From CAWBRT01 sp963696525 (lineage in GTDB: Bacteria > Acidobacteriota > Terriglobia > Terriglobales > Acidobacteriaceae), in contig CAVOKO010000012.1 in NCBI GenBank assembly GCA_963696525.1, positions 62,001 to 126,000 on the forward strand: a DNA stretch of 64,000 nucleotides, in the 5' to 3' direction. Shown one piece after another: positions 35,921 to 44,924 of the stretch (within the stretch, counting starts at the first letter, position 1; each line of letters starts with the position of its first letter). The notes under the pieces are model-generated. The model worked only from the letters and a program-made list of their open reading frames with translations. It did not search any database and was not told the DNA's origin. A program made the translations under genes and the position numbers.

Positions 35921-37654
35921 ATGAGGGGTTCGGATGCAGTCGTAGAAATGTTAATTGCGCACCAGGTTGAACATGTGTTTGGAGTCCCTGGGGATACCAG
36001 CATGAATGTCCACGATTCCTTCGCTGGCCGAACTGCGGAGATTCAGCATATCTTGACCCGCGACGAGCGTAATGCGGGATACATGGCCGATGGCTATGCG
36101 CGGGTATCGCGAAAACCGGGCGTGGTTGAGACGCCAAGCGGCGGGGGAGCTTTATATGTGATTCCCGCCGTAAGCGAGGCCAACAATTCCTGTATTCCCA
36201 TGGTATGCCTGTCGTCTGACCTCACGATGAGCAGCGAACAGACTAATGCGTTGACCGATGTCGACCAGGAATTTCTGTTCAAGGCTGTCACCAAATGGAA
36301 CACCAAGATCAGATTGGCTTCCAAAATTCCCCAGCTATTTCGAAAAGCTTTTCGGATGGCTACCGGAGGTGTTCCGGGAGCAGTGCATCTTGCACTACCG
36401 GAAAATATTTTGGAGCAGGCAGTAGAGTTCCCCGCCAAAGAGTTGAGAGCGCTTGCGTCGACATCGGCTCAAAGCCCCTTCAGGTGCGGGCCGACAAGCC
36501 AGGATGTCGGCAAAGTTATTGATCTGTTTTGCCAATCCTCTCGGCCGATAATTTTGGCCGGTGGCGGCGTGCATCTCTCCGATGCCTATGAGCAGTTGGA
36601 ACAGTTCAGAGCCGGTTTTAATGTTCCGGTAGTAACCACGGTGAATGGAAAAGGCAGTGTTCAGGAATTCGCGAATAACGCCGTTGGAGTTATTGGATCC
36701 AACGGCGGCTCGGAGGAAGGGTTAACCATTATCCAGCAGGCGGACCTTGTTTTGGTATTAGGGTCGAAGCTCAACAACGTCACCACCATGGGCAAGATAG
36801 CAATCAATAAAGATGCCAAGGTGATTCAAGTCGACATCGGCGAGGCCGGGATAGGACTGAATGTACCGGTAGACGTAGCTATCGTGAGCGATGTTAACGA
36901 GTTTTTGTGCAAGTTGAATGGTGAAATGCTGGCGGCAAAAAGCCGTTTGGCTGATCAATACGAAACGTGGAACTCATGGGTGCGTAATAAGATTATCGAA
37001 AAGAGAAAAAGAATTGAGCAGGAATTGAGCACCGATAGCAACCTGGTTCTTCCATGCAGGTTTTTCGGCGCGCTGGAGCAGTTGACCGATGACAATACGA
37101 TCTTCGTAGGTGATGCGGGCACTCCCACCCCATATCTTTCGTCTTATCTTAGGTTAAAAAAAGCCGGCAGATGGAATGTGTTGCCCAGAGCCCACGGTAG
37201 TTTAGGCTACGCCTTGCCGGCGGCTATCGGCGTTAAAGTGGCAAAGCCAGATGCCACGGTATTTTCTCTTATGGGCGATGCCAGTTTGGCAATGGCTCTC
37301 GGTGATTTGGAGACTGCGAAGAGACTAGGTCTGCCGATTATATTCGTTAATTTTGAAAACAATTGTTACGGCTGGATCAAGACTATTCAGCGGCTTTACT
37401 ATGACGAGAAATACTTTGCCGTGGATTTCTGTCCGATTGATTCCGTCGCCGTAGCCAAAGGATTCGGCATCGATGCCATCAACATCAGCGACAATGCGCA
37501 GATTGAGGAAGGCATTCGGTGGGCGCTGTCTCAGGAAAAACCAACGTTTCTAAATGTCGCCATCGAGCGGCCTACAGGGTTTGTGCCTCCGGTATTGAAG
37601 TGGGAGCGTGACATCAAAGTTCCGTCTTCCGAAAGAAAAAAACTAACTTATTAG
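35921..37654 (+). CDS. Thiamine diphosphate enzyme, acetolactate synthase-like
   Basis: A 577-residue three-domain TPP enzyme (Pyr, central, PP). The catalytic Glu is in TRDERNAGYMADGYAR, and the ThDP/Mg motif is LMGDASLAMALGDL...NNCYGW. The central domain has PIILAGGGV. It could be an acetolactate synthase, oxo-acid decarboxylase or a sugar-acid related lyase; it is too diverged to say. The ATG at 35921 has CAGGAGG upstream. A mannonate-reductase-like SDR follows after 58 bases, so the two may act in one pathway. Confidence 0.88.
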   Translation: MRGSDAVVEMLIAHQVEHVFGVPGDTSMNVHDSFAGRTAEIQHILTRDERNAGYMADGYARVSRKPGVVETPSGGGALYVIPAVSEANNSCIPMVCLSSDLTMSSEQTNALTDVDQEFLFKAVTKWNTKIRLASKIPQLFRKAFRMATGGVPGAVHLALPENILEQAVEFPAKELRALASTSAQSPFRCGPTSQDVGKVIDLFCQSSRPIILAGGGVHLSDAYEQLEQFRAGFNVPVVTTVNGKGSVQEFANNAVGVIGSNGGSEEGLTIIQQADLVLVLGSKLNNVTTMGKIAINKDAKVIQVDIGEAGIGLNVPVDVAIVSDVNEFLCKLNGEMLAAKSRLADQYETWNSWVRNKIIEKRKRIEQELSTDSNLVLPCRFFGALEQLTDDNTIFVGDAGTPTPYLSSYLRLKKAGRWNVLPRAHGSLGYALPAAIGVKVAKPDATVFSLMGDASLAMALGDLETAKRLGLPIIFVNFENNCYGWIKTIQRLYYDEKYFAVDFCPIDSVAVAKGFGIDAINISDNAQIEEGIRWALSQEKPTFLNVAIERPTGFVPPVLKWERDIKVPSSERKKLTY

Positions 37655-37712
37655 AGCACGGTGCCTTTTGCGTCAGTGATCATCGAAAGGTTGTTTCGAG
37701 GGAGCTTTTCTT

Positions 37713-38567
37713 ATGGCCGTTCCTTTTAACATCGATCTGCGCGAACGTGTCGCCGTGGTTACTGGAGGCGGCGGCGTGCTCTGCTCGCAGATGGCGCACG
37801 CGCTTGCTGAATGCGGCGCCAAAGTCGCGGTTCTCGATCTCAACCTGGATTCCGCTAAGGCGGTTGCGGCGGTCTTGCGAGCCAACGGGTTCATCGCCGA
37901 GGGCTTCTGTGCCAACGTCCTGGATCGCGCTTCGTTGGAAGTGGCCGCCGAGGCCGTGCGGGCGCACTTCGGCCCCTGTGACCTGCTCGTCAACGGCGCC
38001 GGCGGCAACCATCCGAAAGGCACCACTACCAAGGAATGGCTGGAAGCGACCGACCTTGAAGATAAGTCGCTGACAACTTTCTTCGATCTCGATCCGCAGG
38101 GAATCGAGTTCGTATTCAATCTGAACTTCCTTGGCACGTTAATCGCTTCGCAGGTATTCGGCCGTCAAATGGTCGGCAGAAAGGGCTGTTCGATTATTAA
38201 TATTTCCTCCATGAGCGCTCTTCGTCCGCTGACCAAGATTCCCGCCTATAGCGGCGCCAAGGGGGCGGTAAGCAACTTCACTCAATGGCTGGCCGTCCAT
38301 TTCGCCAAGGTGGGCATCCGTGTCAACGCCTTGGCACCAGGCTTCTTTCTGACCAAACAGAACCACAGCCTGCTGATCGACGACGCCACCGGTGAATTTA
38401 CCGCGCGCGCCCGCAAGATTGTCGAACACACACCGATGGGCCGTTTCGGCGATCCCCAAGAGCTGATCGGCACTTTATTGTGGCTGGCCAGCGAGCCGGC
38501 TTCCGGTTTCGTCAATGGCATAGTCGTGCCGATCGATGGCGGCTTCGCTGCCTATTCGGGGGTGTGA
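37713..38567 (+). CDS. SDR oxidoreductase, D-mannonate oxidoreductase-like (YjmF/UxuB type)
   Basis: A 284-residue SDR with TGGGGVLCSQMA as cofactor motif, NGAGGNHPKGTT, and catalytic Ser and YSGAK. The insert with TTFFDLDPQGIEFVFNLNFLG is, from memory, typical of the Bacillus YjmF group that reduces fructuronate to mannonate. It follows the TPP enzyme on the same strand. Its last 16 bases overlap the phosphodiesterase gene that runs the other way. Confidence 0.87.
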   Translation: MAVPFNIDLRERVAVVTGGGGVLCSQMAHALAECGAKVAVLDLNLDSAKAVAAVLRANGFIAEGFCANVLDRASLEVAAEAVRAHFGPCDLLVNGAGGNHPKGTTTKEWLEATDLEDKSLTTFFDLDPQGIEFVFNLNFLGTLIASQVFGRQMVGRKGCSIINISSMSALRPLTKIPAYSGAKGAVSNFTQWLAVHFAKVGIRVNALAPGFFLTKQNHSLLIDDATGEFTARARKIVEHTPMGRFGDPQELIGTLLWLASEPASGFVNGIVVPIDGGFAAYSGV

Positions 38568-39982
38568 ACGGGATATCCGATCCGTTTGGGCGCAATCTGT
38601 CGAACTGCCAGAGGCTTGCCTTCAGCCGAGGGCAAGCTCAACCCAAGAGCCCTCGCCAGGGTCGGAGCGATTTGCCGCATATCGATCACCCCAAGGTTTC
38701 TGCCGTGTGCAATTCCGGCCCCGGCCACAAAGAAGGAAGCGCGCATCTCGATGTGTTCGGGCAAATATCCGTGCGTGCCGCCCGGCGCGCTGTCCCGGTG
38801 CACTGGTCCGGAGAAGCTGAAGTCCATCTGAAAGCCGGGTTTGAGGTCAACCAAAAAGCTGGCGGATGGGTTTCCACCCAGTTTCAGCAATTCATCCTGC
38901 TCCACAATCCGGTTAATGCCATTCTCCGGGTCGCCGGCCAACTGCTTCAGTAGCTCTCTGGTTTTATTCACTAAAGCTGAATCGTGCGCATCCCTCAGCA
39001 CGATTGCTGCCGAGCCGCCGCTCGTCCACGGCATCGCTTCCCAGCGTTCGACGGTTGCATTGCCAAATTGGGTTTTCACCGCGCCAAGCTGTATCAGCCC
39101 GGCCGACACGAAGGCAGCGGCAAGATTCAAGCGGCGATGGACCGGCGCGAAGCCGTGGTCCGATACGACACAGATAATCGCGCCGGGGTCCGCGCTGAAC
39201 GCCGCATTCCGCAACTGCCCGACCATTTCGTCACTGGCTTCGAGAACCGCGTTCGCCTCCGGACTGAACGGTCCGTGCAGATGTTCCGCGTGATCGAGCG
39301 CCGCCAGATGCACGGTGATCAGTTTCGGTTTGTACTTCGTAATGATCGCAATTGCAAACTTTGCACGCAGCCGGTCGTTCAGCACATCCGGATTTGCCCC
39401 ATTGGCGTACGGTCCCAGCTCCGCCTCCAGATTGGCCAGAAGTCCTGGAGTCGAAAGCGCACGCAGCAGTTTGCTGTCGTCCGCGGTTCCCGCGCGCCAC
39501 ACCTCCGGAATGAGATATCTGACAGGAGCTCCCACACTGACCGGCCAGTTCACGCTGGCGGTGATCAATCCCGCGGCATTCGCGACGTCCCATAAGGTTG
39601 GCACCTTGATGTCTTCGCTATACCAGTACCATCCCTGGAAGTTCTTTTGCTCGGGATCGAACGTGGTATTTGCCCAGATGCCATGCTTGTCAGGCCAAAC
39701 CCCTGTGATCAGCGTTGTGTGACTCGGATAGGTTACGGTCGGGACAACGCCGGTCACGCCTTCAGCATAAGCTCCCTCGCGCATCATGCGCCGGAGATTG
39801 GGAACTTTCAGGCCAAGCTGCTCCGCCCGTGTCACGTAATCGGGGCGCATTCCGTCCACCGAGATGAGCACTACGCTGCGCGCATCGGCCCTGGCTGCCA
39901 AACCACATAGTAAGAGCACGATGACAGCTACAGACAGGCTGGTCCGGACAAGTCGCCAATCAGATGAGAGCAAACGATTCAT
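38552..39982 (-). CDS. Secreted type I phosphodiesterase / nucleotide pyrophosphatase (alkaline phosphatase superfamily)
   Basis: A 476-residue exported enzyme that should cleave phosphodiesters or nucleotide pyrophosphates. A signal peptide precedes ARADARS (residues 1-36). The metal site is visible as LISVDGMRPDY, the nucleophile Thr region TYPSHTTLITG, then VSDHGF and HGYLPEH. These match the NPP group. The ATG has GGAGG upstream. It overlaps the SDR end convergently by 16 bases. Confidence 0.92.
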   Translation of the reverse strand: MNRLLSSDWRLVRTSLSVAVIVLLLCGLAARADARSVVLISVDGMRPDYVTRAEQLGLKVPNLRRMMREGAYAEGVTGVVPTVTYPSHTTLITGVWPDKHGIWANTTFDPEQKNFQGWYWYSEDIKVPTLWDVANAAGLITASVNWPVSVGAPVRYLIPEVWRAGTADDSKLLRALSTPGLLANLEAELGPYANGANPDVLNDRLRAKFAIAIITKYKPKLITVHLAALDHAEHLHGPFSPEANAVLEASDEMVGQLRNAAFSADPGAIICVVSDHGFAPVHRRLNLAAAFVSAGLIQLGAVKTQFGNATVERWEAMPWTSGGSAAIVLRDAHDSALVNKTRELLKQLAGDPENGINRIVEQDELLKLGGNPSASFLVDLKPGFQMDFSFSGPVHRDSAPGGTHGYLPEHIEMRASFFVAGAGIAHGRNLGVIDMRQIAPTLARALGLSLPSAEGKPLAVRQIAPKRIGYPVHTPE

Positions 39983-40232
39983 TCAAGCCTCCACTGTCAA
40001 CCCAACAAATGCTAAATGATAAGCGTCCCCGCGGCGAAAATCGGGTATCTCTCGCCGCTTGCTTTACCAGTGTATGCATAATTGCGAGAAGCTATGAATC
40101 AGGCTGGCGGCGAGCCGGCTGGCTCGGGGAATCAAAGCGCGAAATGGAGGCAAGTCACCATCGATCTTTCGCTTCACCACTCGGCGCCTTTTTCCGTTGC
40201 TGGGGGCGGCAGGCAGACGAGTTTGCTGCACA

Positions 40233-41972
40233 TCAGCCTTTTCTGCGAGCGGCATCAGCCATGTTGGGTGCGCGCCTTGGTGCCCGGAGAGATGGGTCAT
40301 CGGGCAACAAGACATGGGAGGCGCGTCGTGGCCCATCCACGCCACGCTGTTCGAATGTCCTGAACCTTTGCTCATCCTGCGGAGTGATGGACGGAGGCAC
40401 ACGTTCGCGTGCCGCCTTACTCAAATACTCTTCCGAGATGGGTTGCCGCGCTTTGCGGGCCAAACGCGCGGCTTCGTCCACCAGGACTTTCAGATCGGCA
40501 GCCGAGTATCCATCCAGTGATTTCGCCAAGCTGTCGGCATCAATGGCGGTCATGCGGCGTCCATAGAGATGGAATTGCAGGATCGTCGAACGCGCAGCGG
40601 CGTCCGGCGACCCGACATAGATTCGTTTGTCGAGCCGGCCGGTGCGCTGCACGGCGGGATCGATTTTCCAGGGCTCGTTGGTAGCCGCGATCAGCAGAAT
40701 CCGGCGCTCGGCACAGGTTTCCAACTGCTTGAGAAACTCACTTACTTCCTCCGCCGTTTGATGCTGATGGGCGGCAAGCTCTCTGCGCGCGGGAACCATG
40801 CCTTCGAATTCGTCGACAAAAATAATGGCCGGCGCGTGCTCGGCGGCGGTATCGAAGAGCTCGCGAATCTTCAGCGTCGTGCCGTGTATGAAAGTGCTGC
40901 CAATCTCGGAAGGAAACACTTCCGCGAAGTAGTAACCCATTTCTTCGGCCAGGGCGCGCGAGATAAAGGTCTTGCCGCAGCCGGGGGGACCGAACAACAA
41001 AATGCCATTAGGAATCGTTAAGCCGTATGCTTTCAGGTCCTCGGGGTCGCGCATGGCAGTAACGACTTCTTCGTAAAGCATTCCCTTGAGTTCGTCCATG
41101 CCTCCCACCTTCGCGAGGCCATGCTTGGTGGGATTCGGAATCGGGCTGTCGGCTTCCTTCTCGACACTCACGGTTACGGGAGTTGCCGCCGACTCCGCCG
41201 GCGCGGGCGAAGCGGCTTCTCCAACCGCCGTATTCGTGCCGGCACCGGCGTATGCTCCGCCTGCCGCGACCGGCGATGGTTTGCGCTCTGCCGGCTCGGT
41301 CACGGCGCTCTCCGTGTCGCCGGACTCCGTCCAGCGCTCGATCCAGATGGGAATCGGTCCGGCAACGTTTTCAGCGCACATCGGGCAATGCTGGTCGTCT
41401 GGCGGTTCGCATTGCCAAGGCTCGTGCCCATACGGCATACCGCAACTGATGCAGAGATGGCGGTGCTGTACATGCTCGCGTTCACCATGACCGGGGCTTT
41501 CACCATTTCCGGGTTCGGCTGGTGATTCGGACGAATGGATTGTCTCGTCGAGTTTGGCGAGGCTCGACATCATCTCGATGATCGAGTCCCCGCGGGTTTG
41601 ACGGAAGCTGATTTGGAGTTGCTTGTAGGCACGACCGAGACTTGCTAATTGGAGATCCGCCACACCGCCGTTGATGGCCGCGCCGAACCTTTCGGCCACG
41701 CTGCGCGGAATGGCCTCCCAAGTCTCACGCAAGAGCGCTTGGACCCCGCCGCCGAGGAGGACTTGAATCGACTCTGCCCACTCCGCAAACTCTCGACGGC
41801 CGCGTTCATACTGAAAGCCGCCGATGGTAACTAGCTGCGGAAGCCACGAAGCATCGACCGTAGCTCCTGCCTCAAGTTTTTGCGATACTGCTGCAACGGC
41901 GTAGTCGAACTCGTCGCGATCAAAAAAAAAGTTGGTTATGCCCGGCGAAAACCGCCGTCTGGGATCTGCCAT
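40233..41972 (-). CDS. AAA+ ATPase with central zinc ribbon
   Basis: A 579-residue protein. Residues 1-150 are a helical domain I do not recognise. A four-cysteine zinc ribbon follows (CISCGMPYGHEPWQC, CPMCAENV; about 175-205), then an Ala/Pro/Glu-rich linker, and a classical AAA domain from about 285 with Walker A GPPGCGKT, Walker B IIFVDEFEG, sensor 1 AATNEP and an arginine-finger region RTGRLDKRI. The AAA part resembles FtsH/p97-type unfoldases. No protease domain is present. The ATG has GGAG upstream. Function unknown; protein remodelling is inference. Confidence 0.87.
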   Translation of the reverse strand: MADPRRRFSPGITNFFFDRDEFDYAVAAVSQKLEAGATVDASWLPQLVTIGGFQYERGRREFAEWAESIQVLLGGGVQALLRETWEAIPRSVAERFGAAINGGVADLQLASLGRAYKQLQISFRQTRGDSIIEMMSSLAKLDETIHSSESPAEPGNGESPGHGEREHVQHRHLCISCGMPYGHEPWQCEPPDDQHCPMCAENVAGPIPIWIERWTESGDTESAVTEPAERKPSPVAAGGAYAGAGTNTAVGEAASPAPAESAATPVTVSVEKEADSPIPNPTKHGLAKVGGMDELKGMLYEEVVTAMRDPEDLKAYGLTIPNGILLFGPPGCGKTFISRALAEEMGYYFAEVFPSEIGSTFIHGTTLKIRELFDTAAEHAPAIIFVDEFEGMVPARRELAAHQHQTAEEVSEFLKQLETCAERRILLIAATNEPWKIDPAVQRTGRLDKRIYVGSPDAAARSTILQFHLYGRRMTAIDADSLAKSLDGYSAADLKVLVDEAARLARKARQPISEEYLSKAARERVPPSITPQDEQRFRTFEQRGVDGPRRASHVLLPDDPSLRAPRRAPNMADAARRKG

Positions 41973-42021
41973 AGTCTCCGAGCCACAACATCATCTCACG
42001 ACGACCATGAGCGGAAAATTC

Positions 42022-42056
42022 GGTGCTCCGCGGGGCTTACGTCGCCGTGGAGCACC
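42022..42056 (-). terminator. Terminator of the oxalate oxidoreductase operon
   Basis: A twelve-base stem with one mismatch, GGTGCTCCGCGG against CCGTGGAGCACC. On the minus strand it is followed by GAATTTTCC. It lies 34 bases past the end of the OFA transporter gene, the last gene of the operon. Confidence 0.65.
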
Positions 42057-42089
42057 CAAATTACATAGCACAAATGATCGCGGCTGAAC

Positions 42090-43466
42090 CTAAGATCCAC
42101 CCGCCGCAGCCGCACTTGCTTTGCCAACCGCCTGCGTCGTGGCCGCCGGAACTTCTTTCGCAATCCTGGCCCTGACCATGGGTTTCAGGACAAACAAGGC
42201 AAACAGTGATGCGACGGCACACAGTATGGACGAAGCATAGAACGAGATCGCAAAGGATCCGGCGAAGTAAGCCGCCAGCGCTGCCGCGCCAAATCCGGCA
42301 AGGATGGAAGCCAGACCTTTGGCCGTATACATCATGCCGTAATTCCCGGTAGCATTCTTCGAGCCGAAAACATCGCCGGTGGCAGCCGAAAACAGGGAAT
42401 AAACTTCACCCCAGAAAAGGAAAATCAACGAGAACAACACTACGAATGTAATTGGTTTTCCGGCTATCCTGGTGACCAGATAAACCAGAATCGCCTCCGC
42501 GCCGAAGGCGACAAACATCGTGTTCTCTCTGCCCAACTTGTCGGAGACCGTGCCCCAAGCAATTCTGGACAGGGCGTTGAAGGCAGAGGCCAGGGTTGCG
42601 GTCAGCGGAATGATTGCGAGACCCAGCACCTTGGCGTTGTTCACATTGAGCGATTTCGCAATCTGAGAGAGATTGGCAGTAGCGATCAAACCGCCCATCA
42701 TGGCAAAAAGGAACATGATGTAAAGTAAATAGAATTCGGGCCGTTGCAGGGTTTGAGTCCAGGTGAAGTTCACCTTGGATTGCACCACGCCGGTTTTGGC
42801 CTTCTTCTTGGTAGAGTCCCGACCCATGGGAGCCCAGCCCGCCGGTGGATGCCGGAGCATCATGGCGGCAAGCAATGCAATGACACCCTGGGCCGCTCCC
42901 CAGATGGCCATCGTCGAGGCCCACCCGATCGTGTTTATAGAGTGGGCGATGGGCATGATGGTGAGCGCGGCGCCACCACCGAAGCCAGCGGCGGTTAATC
43001 CGGCAGCCAACCCTCGTTTATCCGGGAACCATTTCACGGCATTGGCAACGCATGAAATATAAATGACTCCCGCACCCGTCCCGGCAACCACGCCGTAATA
43101 GAGATACAAGTGGAAAATTGAGTGGGCGATGGTTCCGCCTAGCACCCATCCAAGACCGATCAGTACGGCACCTATTGCCATAAGTTTCCGGATACCGAAT
43201 CGATCGACGAAGTATCCCGACACCGGCGAAAGCCAGGTCTCAAACAGGATGAAAGCTGAAAAGATAGCGGCTATTTTCGCGTAGGGCACTCCCGGAAAGG
43301 TTTGTCTCATGCCTGGCGTAAATAGCGTGAACGCATACTGGTAGTTGGAGATGACGATCATGGCGACGACGCCACACACCAACTGTATCCAGCGGTTTCC
43401 GGCAAACTTGCCGTATGCTTCCTTGGCGATGTCTTTTTGTTCTATAGCTACTGCTGCGTTAGCCAT
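42090..43466 (-). CDS. OFA-family MFS transporter (oxalate/formate antiporter type)
   Basis: A 458-residue twelve-helix transporter of the OFA family, whose best known member exchanges oxalate for formate. Family features are NYQYAFTLFTPGM in helix 1, the loop motif GYFVDRFGIRK, and GTVSDKLGRE in the second half. The ATG has GGGAGGG eight bases upstream and overlaps the end of the mini-transporter gene by eight bases (ATGGCTAA). Its position after three 2-oxoacid oxidoreductase genes supports import of a dicarboxylate, probably oxalate. Confidence 0.92.
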   Translation of the reverse strand: MANAAVAIEQKDIAKEAYGKFAGNRWIQLVCGVVAMIVISNYQYAFTLFTPGMRQTFPGVPYAKIAAIFSAFILFETWLSPVSGYFVDRFGIRKLMAIGAVLIGLGWVLGGTIAHSIFHLYLYYGVVAGTGAGVIYISCVANAVKWFPDKRGLAAGLTAAGFGGGAALTIMPIAHSINTIGWASTMAIWGAAQGVIALLAAMMLRHPPAGWAPMGRDSTKKKAKTGVVQSKVNFTWTQTLQRPEFYLLYIMFLFAMMGGLIATANLSQIAKSLNVNNAKVLGLAIIPLTATLASAFNALSRIAWGTVSDKLGRENTMFVAFGAEAILVYLVTRIAGKPITFVVLFSLIFLFWGEVYSLFSAATGDVFGSKNATGNYGMMYTAKGLASILAGFGAAALAAYFAGSFAISFYASSILCAVASLFALFVLKPMVRARIAKEVPAATTQAVGKASAAAAGGS

Positions 43467-43761
43467 GCCTCTTCCCTCCCTTCGAATCGATGCGGCTTCT
43501 ACTCTGGAGGGCGATCATGGCACCAGGCCCGTAGCCTGCGAACGGGAACAGCCATGTTTCCGCCAGGATCAATGCCGCGAATGCCACTTGGGCGGTAGCC
43601 AGGGTGGTGTGCAAACTAATGGCTAGGGGTTTGGTGAAAAGCGTCCAGGCATACTGTAGGTTGACGATCGCCATGATGGCGACGATGCCGGAGCACAATT
43701 GTAGCCAGCGATTGACTAAGCGAGGTTCAGCGTTGAGCCCAGGGACCACGGATGCAGCCAT
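43459..43761 (-). CDS. Two-helix OFA-like mini protein
   Basis: A 100-residue membrane protein that looks like the first two helices of the OFA transporter downstream. RWLQLCSGIVAIMAIVNLQY aligns with the start of that protein, and ALILAETWLFPFAGY aligns with its helix 2 (AFILFETWLSPVSGY). After that the sequence diverges into a short basic tail. The ATG at 43761 has GGAGG seven bases upstream, so it is translated. It could be a small partner subunit of the transporter, or a truncated duplicate. Confidence 0.78.
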   Translation of the reverse strand: MAASVVPGLNAEPRLVNRWLQLCSGIVAIMAIVNLQYAWTLFTKPLAISLHTTLATAQVAFAALILAETWLFPFAGYGPGAMIALQSRSRIDSKGGKRHG

Positions 43762-43849
43762 TGGCATACCTCCTGAGTGGCACCGGGGTAAAGTTTCATT
43801 TCCCGCAGCCACCCTGTCCAGCCTGAGGCACTACACAGCAGAAGAAAGC

Positions 43850-43874
43850 GGCCCGCCCTTTTTCCGGGCGGGCC
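43850..43874 (-). terminator. Intra-operon hairpin after the beta subunit gene
   Basis: A perfect nine-base GC stem, GGCCCGCCC/GGGCGGGCC, with a seven-base loop, five bases past the beta subunit stop. On the minus strand the tail is GCTTTCTTC, only weakly T-rich. It could be a leaky terminator or an RNA-stability element that lowers transporter expression relative to the enzyme. Confidence 0.65.
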
Positions 43875-43879
43875 AAAGT

Positions 43880-44896
43880 TTACTCAGCAGCATCAACCTC
43901 TTTTTGAATCGGGATGATACCGGGAACCAACCACTTGTTCCACATATCATCGATCTTGCTCTGGAAGTAATCGACATCGTCATTGGTGAAGTGGGCGAAC
44001 CTGCCCTGTTTGAGCAAGTACTCCTTTACCGGCGTACGAACTGCCTTGCCGTCGGCAATCATTCTTGTCTTGCCGAACAGCTTCAGCTTGCCTTCCTCCA
44101 CTTCAAACAGAGGCCAAATGCCAGTATTGACCGATAGTTCGCCCAACTCGTAGGACATGATGGGATCGAAATCCCAGCCTTTCGGACACGGGTTGAGACA
44201 GTGAATGAACGTGGGTCCGCCAATTGTCAACGCCTTGCGAATGTTGTTCATCCCCTGCAGTGCGAACGACGTCGACATGGTGGCGACGTACTTCACGGTT
44301 GGATGACCAGCAATGATCAGGCCAGCCATGTTCTTCTTCCAGCAGTGATACATGATGCGCTTCACCGAGCCCGGAGTACTGAACGAGGTGTGCGCTCCCC
44401 ACGGCGTTGATCCGGAAACCTGGATATCCGTGTTGGCGTACGTCTCGTTGTCGTACATCAAGACCAGGAGGTTATACTCGGCGTGCATCATAGCCGAAGA
44501 AATGCCGGCCAAGCCGGCATCGGAGCCGCCCCCGTCACCGCAGATGGAGATGACGTTAATGGGTTCGTCCTTCATCTTGCCCTTGCGCATCAACGCTTTG
44601 TAACCAGCGGCGATGCCCAGGGCGCCTGCGCCTGCGGCGAACAACTGGGTGTGCATCCATGGAACGGCGTATGGAGTGGTGTAATAACTGGTGTTGGCTA
44701 CGTACATGCACCCGGTGCAGTTCAGCACGACTGTTCTGGGACCGGCGGCTTTTGCCACCAGTCTCATAGTCTCTGCGGAGTAGCAACCCTGGCAAGTGCG
44801 GTGGCCGGAGGTGTAATACTCTTCATTGGGGATCTTTTTGACCCCTTTGAAGGCCTCGAGATTCTGCGTGGAATTCTCGTCGATATGGGTACTCAT
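43880..44896 (-). CDS. Oxalate oxidoreductase-like 2-oxoacid:ferredoxin oxidoreductase, beta subunit
   Basis: A 338-residue TPP-binding beta subunit. The ThDP/Mg motif is CGDGGGSDAGLAG followed by YDNETYANTDIQ, and the cluster cysteines are CQGC (35, 38), C60-TGC and a later Cys in CLNPCPKGW. Beta subunits of this family bind ThDP and one [4Fe-4S] cluster and form the active site with alpha. The order gamma-delta, alpha, beta and the adjacent OFA transporter match my memory of the Moorella oxalate oxidoreductase locus. Confidence 0.88.
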   Translation of the reverse strand: MSTHIDENSTQNLEAFKGVKKIPNEEYYTSGHRTCQGCYSAETMRLVAKAAGPRTVVLNCTGCMYVANTSYYTTPYAVPWMHTQLFAAGAGALGIAAGYKALMRKGKMKDEPINVISICGDGGGSDAGLAGISSAMMHAEYNLLVLMYDNETYANTDIQVSGSTPWGAHTSFSTPGSVKRIMYHCWKKNMAGLIIAGHPTVKYVATMSTSFALQGMNNIRKALTIGGPTFIHCLNPCPKGWDFDPIMSYELGELSVNTGIWPLFEVEEGKLKLFGKTRMIADGKAVRTPVKEYLLKQGRFAHFTNDDVDYFQSKIDDMWNKWLVPGIIPIQKEVDAAE

Positions 44897-44924
44897 TTTT
44901 CGCTCATCCTTTCCGGCGCCGGAA

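Noticed and set aside
38552..38567. Convergent overlap of SDR and phosphodiesterase as a regulatory antisense element
   Set aside because: Sixteen-base tail overlaps are common in dense genomes and both proteins have normal ends.
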